Notes: a model not told the origin generated them from the sequence alone. 64,000 nt of DNA from Leeia aquatica (GCF_012641365.1 NZ_JABAIM010000001.1:496001-560000); one strand, 5' to 3'. Counted from the stretch's first letter, positions 38,587 to 46,581 are shown. Numbers and translations: made by a program.

Positions 38587-39350
38587 TTTCGCTACAACAC
38601 CTTAATAAATCGTTTGGCAGCCTGCAGGTCCTGCACGATATTAACCTCAACGTGCCAGAGGGCCAGGTCACCGCTTTGATCGGTCCCTCCGGCAGTGGCA
38701 AGAGCACCCTGCTGCGCTGTGTCAATCTGCTGGAGCTGCCGCAGGATGGTACGCTGCAGCTGGCCGAACAGCGCCTGGACTTTCAACCCAAGCGGCCCCC
38801 AGCCCAGTCAGCTATCCTGGCGCTGCGTCGCCGCACTGGCATGGTATTCCAGAACTTCCAGCTGTTCCCGCACCTCAATGCGCTGGACAATGTAGTGGAA
38901 GGTCTGCGAACTGTGCACCGCTGGGCGCGCAGCAAGGCGGAGCAGCATGGTCTGGCATTGCTGGACAAGGTCGGACTGGCGCACAAAGCCAAGGCCTGGC
39001 CGCATGAGCTCTCCGGTGGTCAGCAGCAGCGAGTGGCCATTGCCCGCGCGCTGGCCTCCTCTCCGCAAGTGCTGCTGTGTGATGAGCCTACCTCCGCGCT
39101 GGACCCGGAATTGGCGGGCGAAGTGGTCGAAGTACTGCAAACGCTGGCGGCAGAAGGCACCACCATGCTGATCGCCACCCACGACCTGCGTCTGGCAGCT
39201 CACATTGCGCATCAGGTGGTGTTCATGGAGGCAGGCCGGATTGTCGAGCACGGTGCGGCCCAGGCCCTGTTCATGCAACCGCAGCAGGCGCGCACCCGCG
39301 GCTACGTCTCCACCCTGTTCCACGGGCTGCCAGAACACTGGCAGGCCTAG
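38583..39350 (+). CDS. Amino-acid ABC transporter ATP-binding protein
   Basis: 255 aa. Walker A GPSGSGKST, Q-loop MVFQNFQLFPHLNALDNV, signature LSGGQQQR, Walker B VLLCDEPTSALDPE, H-loop ATHDLR. The GMVFQNFQLFPH and length fit the polar amino-acid (GlnQ/TcyN) subfamily. Translationally coupled to the permease. Confidence 0.95.
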   Translation: MISLQHLNKSFGSLQVLHDINLNVPEGQVTALIGPSGSGKSTLLRCVNLLELPQDGTLQLAEQRLDFQPKRPPAQSAILALRRRTGMVFQNFQLFPHLNALDNVVEGLRTVHRWARSKAEQHGLALLDKVGLAHKAKAWPHELSGGQQQRVAIARALASSPQVLLCDEPTSALDPELAGEVVEVLQTLAAEGTTMLIATHDLRLAAHIAHQVVFMEAGRIVEHGAAQALFMQPQQARTRGYVSTLFHGLPEHWQA

Positions 39351-39358
39351 GCATCATT

Positions 39359-39628
39359 ATGTACTGGGTGGATCGCTGCATCTGTACCGGCATACTGTTC
39401 AGCGAGGTGCTGGCACTAGAGGGCGACCTGCGCACACGCATGCAGCACAGCGGGGCGGGCTTGAACTGCAAGCACTGCCGCCCCTTCCTGCGCGAGGCTA
39501 TCGCCAGCGGCTCACCGCGGGTGGTGCTGCAACCTGACCACCCACAGTTTGCCGTGCTGGTACAGCATTTTCACTTAAGCGATGAAGCTCAAGCGCCAGG
39601 CTGCCAGTCCAGCACAGGTTCGGCCTGA
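39359..39628 (+). CDS. Small Bfd-like [2Fe-2S] protein
   Basis: 89 aa. Cys7-x-Cys9 at the N-terminus and Cys37-x2-Cys40 (LNCKHCRPFL) match the C-x-C ... C-x2-C arrangement of bacterioferritin-associated ferredoxin and related [2Fe-2S] proteins. Classical Bfd is about 64 aa; this one is longer with a divergent C-terminus. It starts 8 bp after the ABC ATPase gene. Its 3' end overlaps the convergent PNPOx-like gene by 40 bp. A role in iron release or as a redox partner is inference; no bacterioferritin gene is nearby. Confidence 0.7.
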   Translation: MYWVDRCICTGILFSEVLALEGDLRTRMQHSGAGLNCKHCRPFLREAIASGSPRVVLQPDHPQFAVLVQHFHLSDEAQAPGCQSSTGSA

Positions 39629-40017
39629 AACAGGTTGTGCATCCGCACCCGCTTGGGCCGCACGATCACCACGCAGTAGCGCGGGTCGTTCACATCCTGA
39701 ACAAAAGCCTTCAGGCCCTCAAACCAGAATGCCTCACGCTCCTCCTGTGACGTACTGATCTTTGCCCGACCGGTGACGCGTAACCAGGTTTCTGAGCGGG
39801 CATGGCTGGCCCCCAAAATCAGCTGCACATCCGGCTTGTCCCAAATTTGCGCTACCTTGTCCGAGTCCAGGTGCGTGCTGAAGCGGATGGTCATGTCCGC
39901 ATCGGCCTTGCCAACCACCGGTCGCAGTTGCGGCAGTCCATGTTCGTCTACGGTGGCGATATGCAGCAGTTGCAGGTCTTGGCTCATTTGCCGCATCTGT
40001 TGGTGCAGGTCTTGCAT
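39589..40017 (-). CDS. Pyridoxamine-5'-phosphate-oxidase-like flavin-binding protein
   Basis: 142 aa, split-barrel fold of the PNPOx-like family: LLHIATVDEHGLPQLRPVVG, IRFSTHLDSDKVAQIWDKPDVQLIL, RVTGRAKISTS. The length fits general-stress/heme-handling split-barrel proteins rather than true PdxH, which is longer. It is 1 bp from the ABC1-kinase gene on the same strand, suggesting an operon with it and the TetR regulator. Confidence 0.85.
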   Translation of the reverse strand: MQDLHQQMRQMSQDLQLLHIATVDEHGLPQLRPVVGKADADMTIRFSTHLDSDKVAQIWDKPDVQLILGASHARSETWLRVTGRAKISTSQEEREAFWFEGLKAFVQDVNDPRYCVVIVRPKRVRMHNLFQAEPVLDWQPGA

Positions 40018-40018
40018 G

Positions 40019-41341
40019 CTACGCTCCTTGGTGTGTTAACGAATCATCCGGGGTCTCTGATGCCATGGCTGGCAACCAGTGACGCAAGGCGACGCGAGCC
40101 CCCATCCGCTCAAACAGCTTGAACAGACCATAGAGGGTGCGGTCGAAAAACATCAGGTCAGGGGCAACCTGCTTGAGTCCATTGAAGTGGCTCATGCGCT
40201 GCATCAACACCAAGCCCGCTTCGCTGTGGGCAGGCTGGTGGGTGAAGTCAAAGTGGCTATCACGCCACGGCTCGGCAATCCACTGGCAGAATGCCGCCAT
40301 GTGGGGATAGTCGGCTTCCAGATCACCGTCATAGCGCATGCCCATCGCCTGCCAGGCTGCCAGCAGCTGTGCTGGGCTTTGTTGCAGATGGGCGTGCATC
40401 AGCTGCGGCCAGTGCTGGACAAACTCGGCGGAGAGCGGGCGTACCGCGCCAAAATCCAGCAGCACCACTTGACCATCCGGTTGAAACAGAAAGTTACCGG
40501 GGTGGGGGTCGGTATACAGCTGACCTCCTTGCAGGGCCGCCGACATCACCGCATCCAGCAAACGCTGGGCGGCCCGGTCACGGTGGGCCTGATCGGGCAC
40601 CGTGGCCAGCCAATCATCCAGATGCATGCCCTGCATGCGGGTGGTGGTCAGCACCGTCGTACTACTGTGACTGGCAATCCATTGCGGAACCTGCACCCCA
40701 TCTACCTGCAGCCGCTGGTAAAACCAGTCTGTCAGGCGGGCTTCACGCACATAATCAACCTCATCCAGCAAGCTCTGATGCAGCGCAGGCAGCATGTCCA
40801 GCAGTTGCGCGGCACGCGGCATGCCCCGCAGCGCCAGCCGCAGCAGTGCCATGTCGCTGTCGATGGTGTAACGAATGCCGGGATATTGCAGCTTCACCGC
40901 CACCGCCCTGCCATCCGGCAAGGTCGCGGCGTGTACCTGCCCCAGGCTGGCAGCCGCAAATGCATCCGCTTCAAAATGGCTAAAGCATTGCTCCGGCGCT
41001 TGCCCCAGTCCCTCTTGCAGCACTTTACGGATCAGCACCCGGTTGAGCGGCGGGGCCTGATGGCAGGCCTGGCGCAAGTGCCGCTGCCAGGCTTCCGGCA
41101 GCAGCGCCTGCTCGCTGCTTAGCCATTGCGCCACCTTGAGGGCTGTACCCCGCAGCTGGGCCAGCACTTCAAACAATTGTGCCGCCTCGCGCTCTTCCAG
41201 CTGCTGCTGAGCCTGTATCCGCGCACCTGCTTGCATAAAGGGACGTTTGATACGGTGCTGCAAGCGCCCTGCCCCCACCCGGGCCAGTACGCTGCCACTC
41301 AGCCGCAAGCGTGCCCATTTGCCTTCGGGCAGCTTACTCAT
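40019..41341 (-). CDS. ABC1/UbiB-family atypical kinase
   Basis: 440 aa. UbiB-like motifs: Ala-rich nucleotide loop FAAASLGQVHAATLPDGRAVAVKLQYPGI, YTDPHPGNFLFQPDGQVVLLDFGAV (catalytic Asp and DFG-type metal site), and an N-terminal KxGQ-like segment LKVAQWLSSE where the usual KLGQ is altered. UbiB itself is about 500-550 aa with C-terminal membrane helices; none are obvious here, so this is a shorter relative, possibly acting in lipid or quinone metabolism. It overlaps the TetR gene by 8 bp. Confidence 0.87.
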   Translation of the reverse strand: MSKLPEGKWARLRLSGSVLARVGAGRLQHRIKRPFMQAGARIQAQQQLEEREAAQLFEVLAQLRGTALKVAQWLSSEQALLPEAWQRHLRQACHQAPPLNRVLIRKVLQEGLGQAPEQCFSHFEADAFAAASLGQVHAATLPDGRAVAVKLQYPGIRYTIDSDMALLRLALRGMPRAAQLLDMLPALHQSLLDEVDYVREARLTDWFYQRLQVDGVQVPQWIASHSSTTVLTTTRMQGMHLDDWLATVPDQAHRDRAAQRLLDAVMSAALQGGQLYTDPHPGNFLFQPDGQVVLLDFGAVRPLSAEFVQHWPQLMHAHLQQSPAQLLAAWQAMGMRYDGDLEADYPHMAAFCQWIAEPWRDSHFDFTHQPAHSEAGLVLMQRMSHFNGLKQVAPDLMFFDRTLYGLFKLFERMGARVALRHWLPAMASETPDDSLTHQGA

Positions 41342-42071
41342 CAGCTACCCCCATGAAGCGGCGTTTGCGCTTATGCAGCGTCTGGCGAGCCTGCCGGGCG
41401 CGATCCAGATGACTGAGCACATGAGTGCGGAACAGGAAGGACACCAGCTCCATCGCCTTGCCCACCAGTGCGGTTTCCAGTATCCCGGCAATCACCGCCA
41501 TGGCGCGGTCCAGCATGGCACTGGTCTGGCTGAACTGCTCCGAGCCATCGCGCAGCCAATAGGCCAGCACGGCAGTCTGAAAATCCCAGAACAAGCCCGC
41601 CAGCAACGCCAGCCCCGCCTGTTCAGGGATTTCCCCGGCCTCGATGGCGGCAGCCAGCATGTCTTCCACCATGCGGACATAGTGCTGGCGCGCCTCATCC
41701 AGGTGTAGGTGGCTGGCCACCGGCGAATGGAAGGTCAGCCGGAATACTTCCTGCAGGAACTCCCGTGCGGGCAGCCACGCTTGCAACTCCGTCTCCACCA
41801 GCTGCTGCAACTGTTCGCTCAGGCTGTATTCATGAAAGTCCGGAATCGCCTGCAGGGCCGCTTGTACCTGCTGCTGCACATGCGCACAGTAGCCATACAG
41901 CAGGGACTCCTTGGTCGGAAAGTAATTGTAGATGGTGGCCGACCCCACCCCGGCCCGCTCGGCGATCTCCCGCATCGACGCCTGGCGGAAGCCCTTATCG
42001 GTCACCACGGCCACCGCAGCCTCCAGCAAGCGCAGCCGGGTTTGCTGTTTTTCCTGTTCGGAAACTTTCAT
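41334..42071 (-). CDS. TetR-family transcriptional regulator
   Basis: 245 aa. N-terminal HTH (TRLRLLEAAVAVVTDKGFRQASMREIAERAGVGSATIYNYFPTKESLLYGYC, about 12-62), then a helical ligand-binding domain. ATG 42071 gives the standard length. First gene of a minus-strand operon with the ABC1 kinase and PNPOx-like genes. A 19-bp inverted repeat at 42094-42112 could be its operator. Confidence 0.92.
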   Translation of the reverse strand: MKVSEQEKQQTRLRLLEAAVAVVTDKGFRQASMREIAERAGVGSATIYNYFPTKESLLYGYCAHVQQQVQAALQAIPDFHEYSLSEQLQQLVETELQAWLPAREFLQEVFRLTFHSPVASHLHLDEARQHYVRMVEDMLAAAIEAGEIPEQAGLALLAGLFWDFQTAVLAYWLRDGSEQFSQTSAMLDRAMAVIAGILETALVGKAMELVSFLFRTHVLSHLDRARQARQTLHKRKRRFMGVADE

Positions 42072-42093
42072 TCCCCACCCCACAATGTGAATT

Positions 42094-42112
42094 TGCTATT
42101 TTTAATTTAGCA
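42094..42112. promoter_or_regulatory. Candidate operator / AT-rich promoter of the tetR operon
   Basis: TGCTATTTTTAATTTAGCA has inverted arms TGCTA/TAGCA, 23 bp upstream of the tetR start within a very AT-rich stretch (42090-42150). Only 5 bp per arm pair, so the assignment is weak. Confidence 0.35.
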
Positions 42113-42230
42113 TATTTTAAAATTTTTTGTATAGCATTTTCATTTGAAAGACGAGGGTGTTGATCCGAGCCAAAGTCCGGGTACAGGAAACACGCAGCAG
42201 GAGGGAGATAGGGATTTGGGACGCTAGAAA

Positions 42231-42256
42231 CAAAAAAAGCGCCCTTGCGGTGCGCT
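42231..42256 (-). terminator. Terminator of the tRNA-Ala-tRNA-Glu unit, left copy
   Basis: Minus strand: AGCGC-ACC-GCAA-GG-GCGCT then seven T. Identical to 51039-51064. Confidence 0.85.
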
Positions 42257-42266
42257 GATCTTGTGG

Positions 42267-42342
42267 TGGCGTCCCCACGGGGATTCGAACCCCGGTTATC
42301 GCCGTGAAAGGGCGGTGTCCTAGGCCTCTAGACGATGGGGAC
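42267..42342 (-). tRNA. tRNA-Glu (TTC), left copy
   Basis: 76 nt with CCA; anticodon TTC in loop CTTTCAC. The anticodon stem CCGCC/GGCGA has a C-A mismatch at its outer pair, shared with the right copy. Confidence 0.96.
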
Positions 42343-42402
42343 GTCGGTGCAACATTGATTTCAGAGTTCAGACAGAAGCCTGTTGTCTGTTCCCTGCTTC
42401 GG

Positions 42403-42478
<76 letters not shown>

Positions 42479-42494
42479 TTGCGAAGAGAGTCGG

Positions 42495-42523
42495 ATTATA
42501 AGGAAGCTGTTTCGGCTTGTAAA
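42495..42523 (-). promoter_or_regulatory. Promoter of left tRNA-Ala-tRNA-Glu unit
   Basis: TTTACA (42523-42518) and TATAAT (42500-42495) with a 17-bp spacer on the minus strand. It lies inside the last codons and stop codon of the lysophospholipase-like gene. The right copy has the same two boxes and spacing with a different spacer sequence. Confidence 0.9.
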
Positions 42524-43485
42524 CCCCCTGCCGTTACTTTTGCAGGGTTTGCGGGCAGATGCTGCAACATCCAGTCGATCAAGTACTGGCTGACCTCATC
42601 CCGATTTTGCTCATTGAGCAGTTCATGTCGCCCTCTCGGCCAGATGCGGGCCTGCACATCCGGGTTACCGGCCTGCTGATAGCGCTTGACCAGCTGGCGG
42701 CAACCCAGCCCGCCCATGCTCACCGGATCTCGGCTACCCGCCACCGCCATCAAGGGCAATCGGGCCGCCTCCGCGTGCAAGCGGTTCTCGGCCTGCTCCA
42801 GCGCCGCGACCCCTTGCAGCAGATCGTCCCACAGCTGAGCGGTGCAATGGAAGCCACAGCGCGAATCTGCCAGATAGGCATCCACCTCCGCCCTGTCGCG
42901 GGAAAGCCAGTCAAAGCCGGTACGCGCAGGCAGAAATTGCAGATTGAAGCTTCCAAACACAAGCTTGTGCATGGTTGAGCATGGCTGATTGAAGCCTCGC
43001 TTGCGCCCTTGCCGCCGTGCCACACTCGCCAGCAAGCGATTGCCCGGCCCCAGCCGCCAGCCGGTGGCACTGACCATCGCCCCGGCCAGCGATGCCGCAT
43101 GCTGCAGCAACCAGGCGCGCAGGATGAACGAGCCCATGCTGTGACCGAAGGCAAACTGTGGCACACCCGGCTGGCGCTGCTGCACCCAGCGCTGTACCAC
43201 CGTCAGGTCATCCTGCACCCGCTGCCAGCCACCACGATCGGCAAAATGCCCCAGCGGCGTGCCCTCACCCACCGAATCACCATGGCCGCGATGGTCATGC
43301 GCATACACTGCAATCCCCGCCGCGCCGCACGCCTCGGCAAAACGGGCATAGCGCGCCGCATGCTCGGCCATGCCATGCGCCACCAGCAGCACCGCTCGCG
43401 GCGCACCCTCCGGCTCCCACGCCCACAAAGCCAGACCAAAGCCATCCTCCGCCTGTACGGTATGCCGCGACGCCTGCATGGACAT
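42496..43485 (-). CDS. Alpha/beta-hydrolase, lysophospholipase-like
   Basis: 329 aa. AVLLVAHGMAEHAARYARFAEACG (oxyanion His-Gly), YAHDHRGHGDS, nucleophile elbow FGHSMGSF with Ser, and a late RHELLNEQ with the probable catalytic His. This pattern fits monoacylglycerol lipase/PldB-type hydrolases. No signal peptide. GGAG 7 nt before ATG 43485 decides the start. The stop codon lies inside the -10 region of the left tRNA-Ala promoter and 5 bp from the repeat boundary. Confidence 0.88.
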   Translation of the reverse strand: MSMQASRHTVQAEDGFGLALWAWEPEGAPRAVLLVAHGMAEHAARYARFAEACGAAGIAVYAHDHRGHGDSVGEGTPLGHFADRGGWQRVQDDLTVVQRWVQQRQPGVPQFAFGHSMGSFILRAWLLQHAASLAGAMVSATGWRLGPGNRLLASVARRQGRKRGFNQPCSTMHKLVFGSFNLQFLPARTGFDWLSRDRAEVDAYLADSRCGFHCTAQLWDDLLQGVAALEQAENRLHAEAARLPLMAVAGSRDPVSMGGLGCRQLVKRYQQAGNPDVQARIWPRGRHELLNEQNRDEVSQYLIDWMLQHLPANPAKVTAGGLQAETASL

Positions 43486-43633
43486 AATGCCACTCCGTAG
43501 TGAACTTTGATTCACATTCTGCGGCAGCAAGAGGTGAAGGGCAAGGGGGACAATGGAGACGAATCACCGCCATTGCACATCCTGCGCATTTCATGGCAGC
43601 CTGCAGCTTCCAACCTGCCACTACCGAGCCCGC

Positions 43634-44188
43634 ATGCGCATTGCTTACTTTGCCCCACTGGCCCTATTGCTAGCCGCAGTAGCAGCCCCGGCCCATTCGG
43701 CGACCAGCTGCTCATCGCTACGTTCCCGCTTTCTGGCGCAGGCCCATGCCACCCACTTTCGCGCATGGACGCAACACCGCCAGTGCGCTGCAGCACTGCC
43801 AGAAGATAACGCCGCCCTACAGCAGTTGGAAATGCAGACGGCGCGTGGCCAAACATGGGCGGCACACGCCTTGGCCCGGGTACTCGAGCGCCTGGATGGT
43901 GGCAATCTGGAAGATGGCCTGCTTGTACTGGGACAGTTTGCAGATCAGCGCCCAACCACCCTGCTACATATGGCGCATGATGGCGAGCTTTCACTGCGTA
44001 ACATGAAAAACGCACTGATCATGCACCCGGCTACGCTGATGGACAACCTCGCAGCGCAGCTGGCGGGCCTGCAAAGACGCTTGCAGCGGATTCAGCAGGT
44101 GAAGGCGCCAAGTTTGAGGCTTGAGCAAGCCGAAGCCGTGCAAGCTTTGCAACACGCCATAGCGAGGATTCCGGCACCACAGCCGTGA
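43634..44188 (+). CDS. Hypothetical exported protein
   Basis: 184 aa with signal peptide (MRIAYFAPLALLLAAVAAPAHS, cut before ATSCSS), then mostly helical sequence (LQQLEMQTARGQTWAAHALARVLERLDGG, LQRRLQRIQQ, LRLEQAEAVQALQHAIARI). No family recognised. It is divergent from the hydrolase gene. Confidence 0.65.
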   Translation: MRIAYFAPLALLLAAVAAPAHSATSCSSLRSRFLAQAHATHFRAWTQHRQCAAALPEDNAALQQLEMQTARGQTWAAHALARVLERLDGGNLEDGLLVLGQFADQRPTTLLHMAHDGELSLRNMKNALIMHPATLMDNLAAQLAGLQRRLQRIQQVKAPSLRLEQAEAVQALQHAIARIPAPQP

Positions 44189-44287
44189 AACCGAAGTATC
44201 GGCACGGGCTTGACGCTATCCTGTCCCGGCTGATTTACACGATGCGGCTGCAGAGTTCGGGATGCGCAGCATACACCTGCGATTAGC

Positions 44288-45205
44288 TCACCGTACAATC
44301 GGCATGGCATAGCGAATGACAGAATCAGGGCTGGTGGGATGGTAGTTCTCATCATAGACCTCCATATCCCAAGCACCGCTATGCTGATAGTCTTCCGTCA
44401 GTAGCCAGCTGCCATATGCATAGTTGACGGTATGATCAAGGTCCGCCACACGTCCGCGATGGGTAAAGCAGGCATATTCTGTGGCCGGCAGGTCTATTGC
44501 TACCATGTCTTCAGGAGGCTGGGTTAACGGTGCCACTGGAGCGCATGCCACGTATATCAAACGGTCACTTCCATCATCCTCTGGCTTGATCAGACCATAC
44601 ATTTCCTTAGGCTCAGCGTGGTCGGCAATTTCACTGGCCCGCGCCAGAAATGTTTCCCACAGCGGCGGAATCTGCTTTGCGACATTATTCTTGTCCGAGC
44701 CCGTACCGTGAAAATAAGTACGCATCCCGATCACACGCTGGGCGGGCCAGTGCTGGAGGACTGGGGAAAGGGTCATTCCAGCATGCAGGTGCTGCAAGTA
44801 CCCCTCATCGAAGGCCGCCTTGACTGGGAACAGGTTACGGCGACCCATTTTTCGATATTGCCCTGGCGTCATCAGATACATCTTGCTGAATGCACGGGTA
44901 AAGCTGGCCTGACTCTCGAAACCCGTCGCCATCGCAATCTCAATGATACGACGCCCTGGATCACGCAACGCCTCAAGGGCGGCCGCCAATCGTCGAGAGC
45001 GGATATAGGTTTTGAGTGTCTCGTGAGTCAGCGCGCAAAAAATTCGCTGAAAATGCCATTGGCTCAGTCCTGCAGCAGCCGCGATATCGCCAAGTGTGAG
45101 GGGCTGGTCAAGCCGCTGCTCCACATAGTCGATACCTCGCCTGATGCAGGCCAGATAGCGAGACCTTTGCACTCTACTGCCGTCGGCAGGGGCGACGTGG
45201 TTCAT
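44288..45205 (-). CDS. AraC-family regulator with GyrI-like effector domain
   Basis: 305 aa. N-terminal double HTH (about 18-118: GIDYVEQRLDQPLTLGDIAAAAGLSQWHFQRIF, GRRIIEIAMATGFESQASFTRAFSKMYLMTPGQYRK) followed by a GyrI/Rob-like small-molecule-binding domain (about 145-300: PAQRVIGMRTYFHGTGSD ... ATEYACFTHRGRVADLDHTVNYAYGSWL). The family (for example Rob- and SoxS-like multidrug sensors) responds to small ligands. It overlaps the SnoaL-like gene by 4 bp and is probably cotranscribed. Base composition is lower in GC than the backbone. Confidence 0.88.
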   Translation of the reverse strand: MNHVAPADGSRVQRSRYLACIRRGIDYVEQRLDQPLTLGDIAAAAGLSQWHFQRIFCALTHETLKTYIRSRRLAAALEALRDPGRRIIEIAMATGFESQASFTRAFSKMYLMTPGQYRKMGRRNLFPVKAAFDEGYLQHLHAGMTLSPVLQHWPAQRVIGMRTYFHGTGSDKNNVAKQIPPLWETFLARASEIADHAEPKEMYGLIKPEDDGSDRLIYVACAPVAPLTQPPEDMVAIDLPATEYACFTHRGRVADLDHTVNYAYGSWLLTEDYQHSGAWDMEVYDENYHPTSPDSVIRYAMPIVR

Positions 45206-45576
45206 GGTGCCCCAGTTTCAAAGAAGCCATTCATTGATATCAGCTTGCCTTCCCCGTCAAACTCCACGTAGCTGACGCCTTCACTTAAAGCGCTACCATC
45301 CGGCCCGCACATATGCCATCGTACTGCAGCCCGTGCGTGATGTGTATGGAACCAAGCGGTGACAAAATAGCATCCTGGAAATTGCCGCTGAAAGTCTTCA
45401 ATGTAAGCTGACAATTCATCCCAGCCCTGACATTGCGTCAAAGGATCACGGTATATACATTGCTGCGACAATACCCGTGAAAACTGTTCACGCCGCTGCA
45501 CCGCACTTTGGGGGCGCCATACCGCACAGTATCCCTCCCAAACGTCCCGATATTGGTTTTGATCAATTGATTCCAT
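45202..45576 (-). CDS. SnoaL/NTF2-like protein
   Basis: 124 aa with the cone-shaped NTF2-like fold expected from RDVWEGYCAVW, CIYRDPLTQCQGWDELSAYIEDFQRQFPGCYFV, and AAVRWHMCGPDGSALSEGVSYVEFDGEGKLISMNGFF. Such proteins are isomerases, hydrolases or ligand carriers; substrate unknown. Translationally coupled (ATGA) to the AraC regulator downstream, which may sense a related ligand. Confidence 0.8.
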   Translation of the reverse strand: MESIDQNQYRDVWEGYCAVWRPQSAVQRREQFSRVLSQQCIYRDPLTQCQGWDELSAYIEDFQRQFPGCYFVTAWFHTHHARAAVRWHMCGPDGSALSEGVSYVEFDGEGKLISMNGFFETGAP

Positions 45577-45688
45577 GGCTGAGTCCTCAACGTTAATGAG
45601 GCTCCCAGACTAAACTCGCGCGCTCGGCCCATTTTGATATTTCGTGCGAAAAACAGTCCTCCCTTAAGACCCGCGAGGTTTGACTGCC

Positions 45689-45949
45689 TCATTGACGCTT
45701 GCGTTGCCGCTTTACCTGCTTGCGAGCCACGTTGGCCGCTTTGATGATGGCCGCACAGTCCTGCGTGCTGGGAAGGGTTCGTGTGGTATCGATGGTATGC
45801 CAGCCCCCACAAGCGGGATCCGGGCAGCCACAAATGGTGAAATACACCGGGTGGTGCATCAACCCTTCCCGCCTCTGCCTGGCCTGAGTCCGCTCCCGGC
45901 TCTTGATGATGTCGACAATGGCGCTTCGGCGTAGAAATGGCTTAGACAT
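45689..45949 (-). CDS. Small basic protein with Cys cluster, unknown
   Basis: 86 aa. The centre has three cysteines in CGCPDPACGGWHTID and the C-terminus is strongly basic (ARKQVKRQRKRQ), which suggests a zinc-binding, nucleic-acid-binding protein. No family recognised. ATG 45949 is chosen because GGA lies 6 nt upstream. Confidence 0.5.
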   Translation of the reverse strand: MSKPFLRRSAIVDIIKSRERTQARQRREGLMHHPVYFTICGCPDPACGGWHTIDTTRTLPSTQDCAAIIKAANVARKQVKRQRKRQ

Positions 45950-45994
45950 GTACATTCCATGATGACGCAAGGTTAGCACCAATAGGAAAGCCAC

Positions 45995-46432
45995 TCACCC
46001 CTGCGCCGGGCCCGGCAGCAGCTCAGTCAGCGCGGTCCAGCTTGGGTCTTGGTAGGCAGAGAGTTCCAGCGGGTAGGTCGGGTGGCCAGCCAGCCCCTGG
46101 TTGAGGCAATCAATGAAGGTCTGATTGTCCAGCGCGTAGTAGCGCCACTCCTTCAGACCGCTGCCGGTGATGCAGGCAGCCTGTACCGCTGCGTGCTGCG
46201 TAGCCAGCGCGGCTTCCAGCGCATCTTCAAAGTGGATGGTGTCCTGATTGTCCTTGGGCAGCGGCAAGCCGTGCTCGTTGGCGGCATAGCGCCATTTAAT
46301 GATGATCAGGCTGGCGTAGCGCTGGCAGTCCGCGCTATCCGGCAGGTGCGAGCGGAAGCGCACAATCACCGGCTGGCCGTTGGCTTCGGCCTCTCCGACC
46401 GTCCAGCTATCCTCTCCGTACATCGCTTGCAT
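45995..46432 (-). CDS. DUF695-family protein
   Basis: 145 aa. WTVGEAEANGQPVIVRFRSHLP, FEDALEAALATQHAAVQAACITGSGLKEWRYYALDNQTFIDCLNQGLAG and a C-terminal PSWTALTELL match DUF695, found in stand-alone bacterial proteins of unknown function. ATG 46432 follows a GGTGG 5 nt upstream; a longer frame to 46513 is less likely. It overlaps no neighbour. Confidence 0.75.
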   Translation of the reverse strand: MQAMYGEDSWTVGEAEANGQPVIVRFRSHLPDSADCQRYASLIIIKWRYAANEHGLPLPKDNQDTIHFEDALEAALATQHAAVQAACITGSGLKEWRYYALDNQTFIDCLNQGLAGHPTYPLELSAYQDPSWTALTELLPGPAQG

Positions 46433-46547
46433 GTGCACCACCCAAGGTCTTTCGTTGATTGAAGCGGGAGCATAGCAGAGATCAGCCCAGCAAGCAGTTG
46501 ATGTACAGCCCATGCAAGCCGTTGCGCGGCAGAGATAGAATGAGAAA

Positions 46548-46575
46548 AGGGCCAGTCAGCAAGCTGACCGGCCCT
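46548..46575 (-). terminator. Terminator of the tRNA-Ser/Arg/Arg unit
   Basis: Minus strand: AGGGCCGGTCAGC and GCTGACTGGCCCT pair with one mismatch, followed by TTTTC. It begins 6 bp after the last tRNA-Arg. Confidence 0.85.
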
Positions 46576-46581
46576 GTATTC

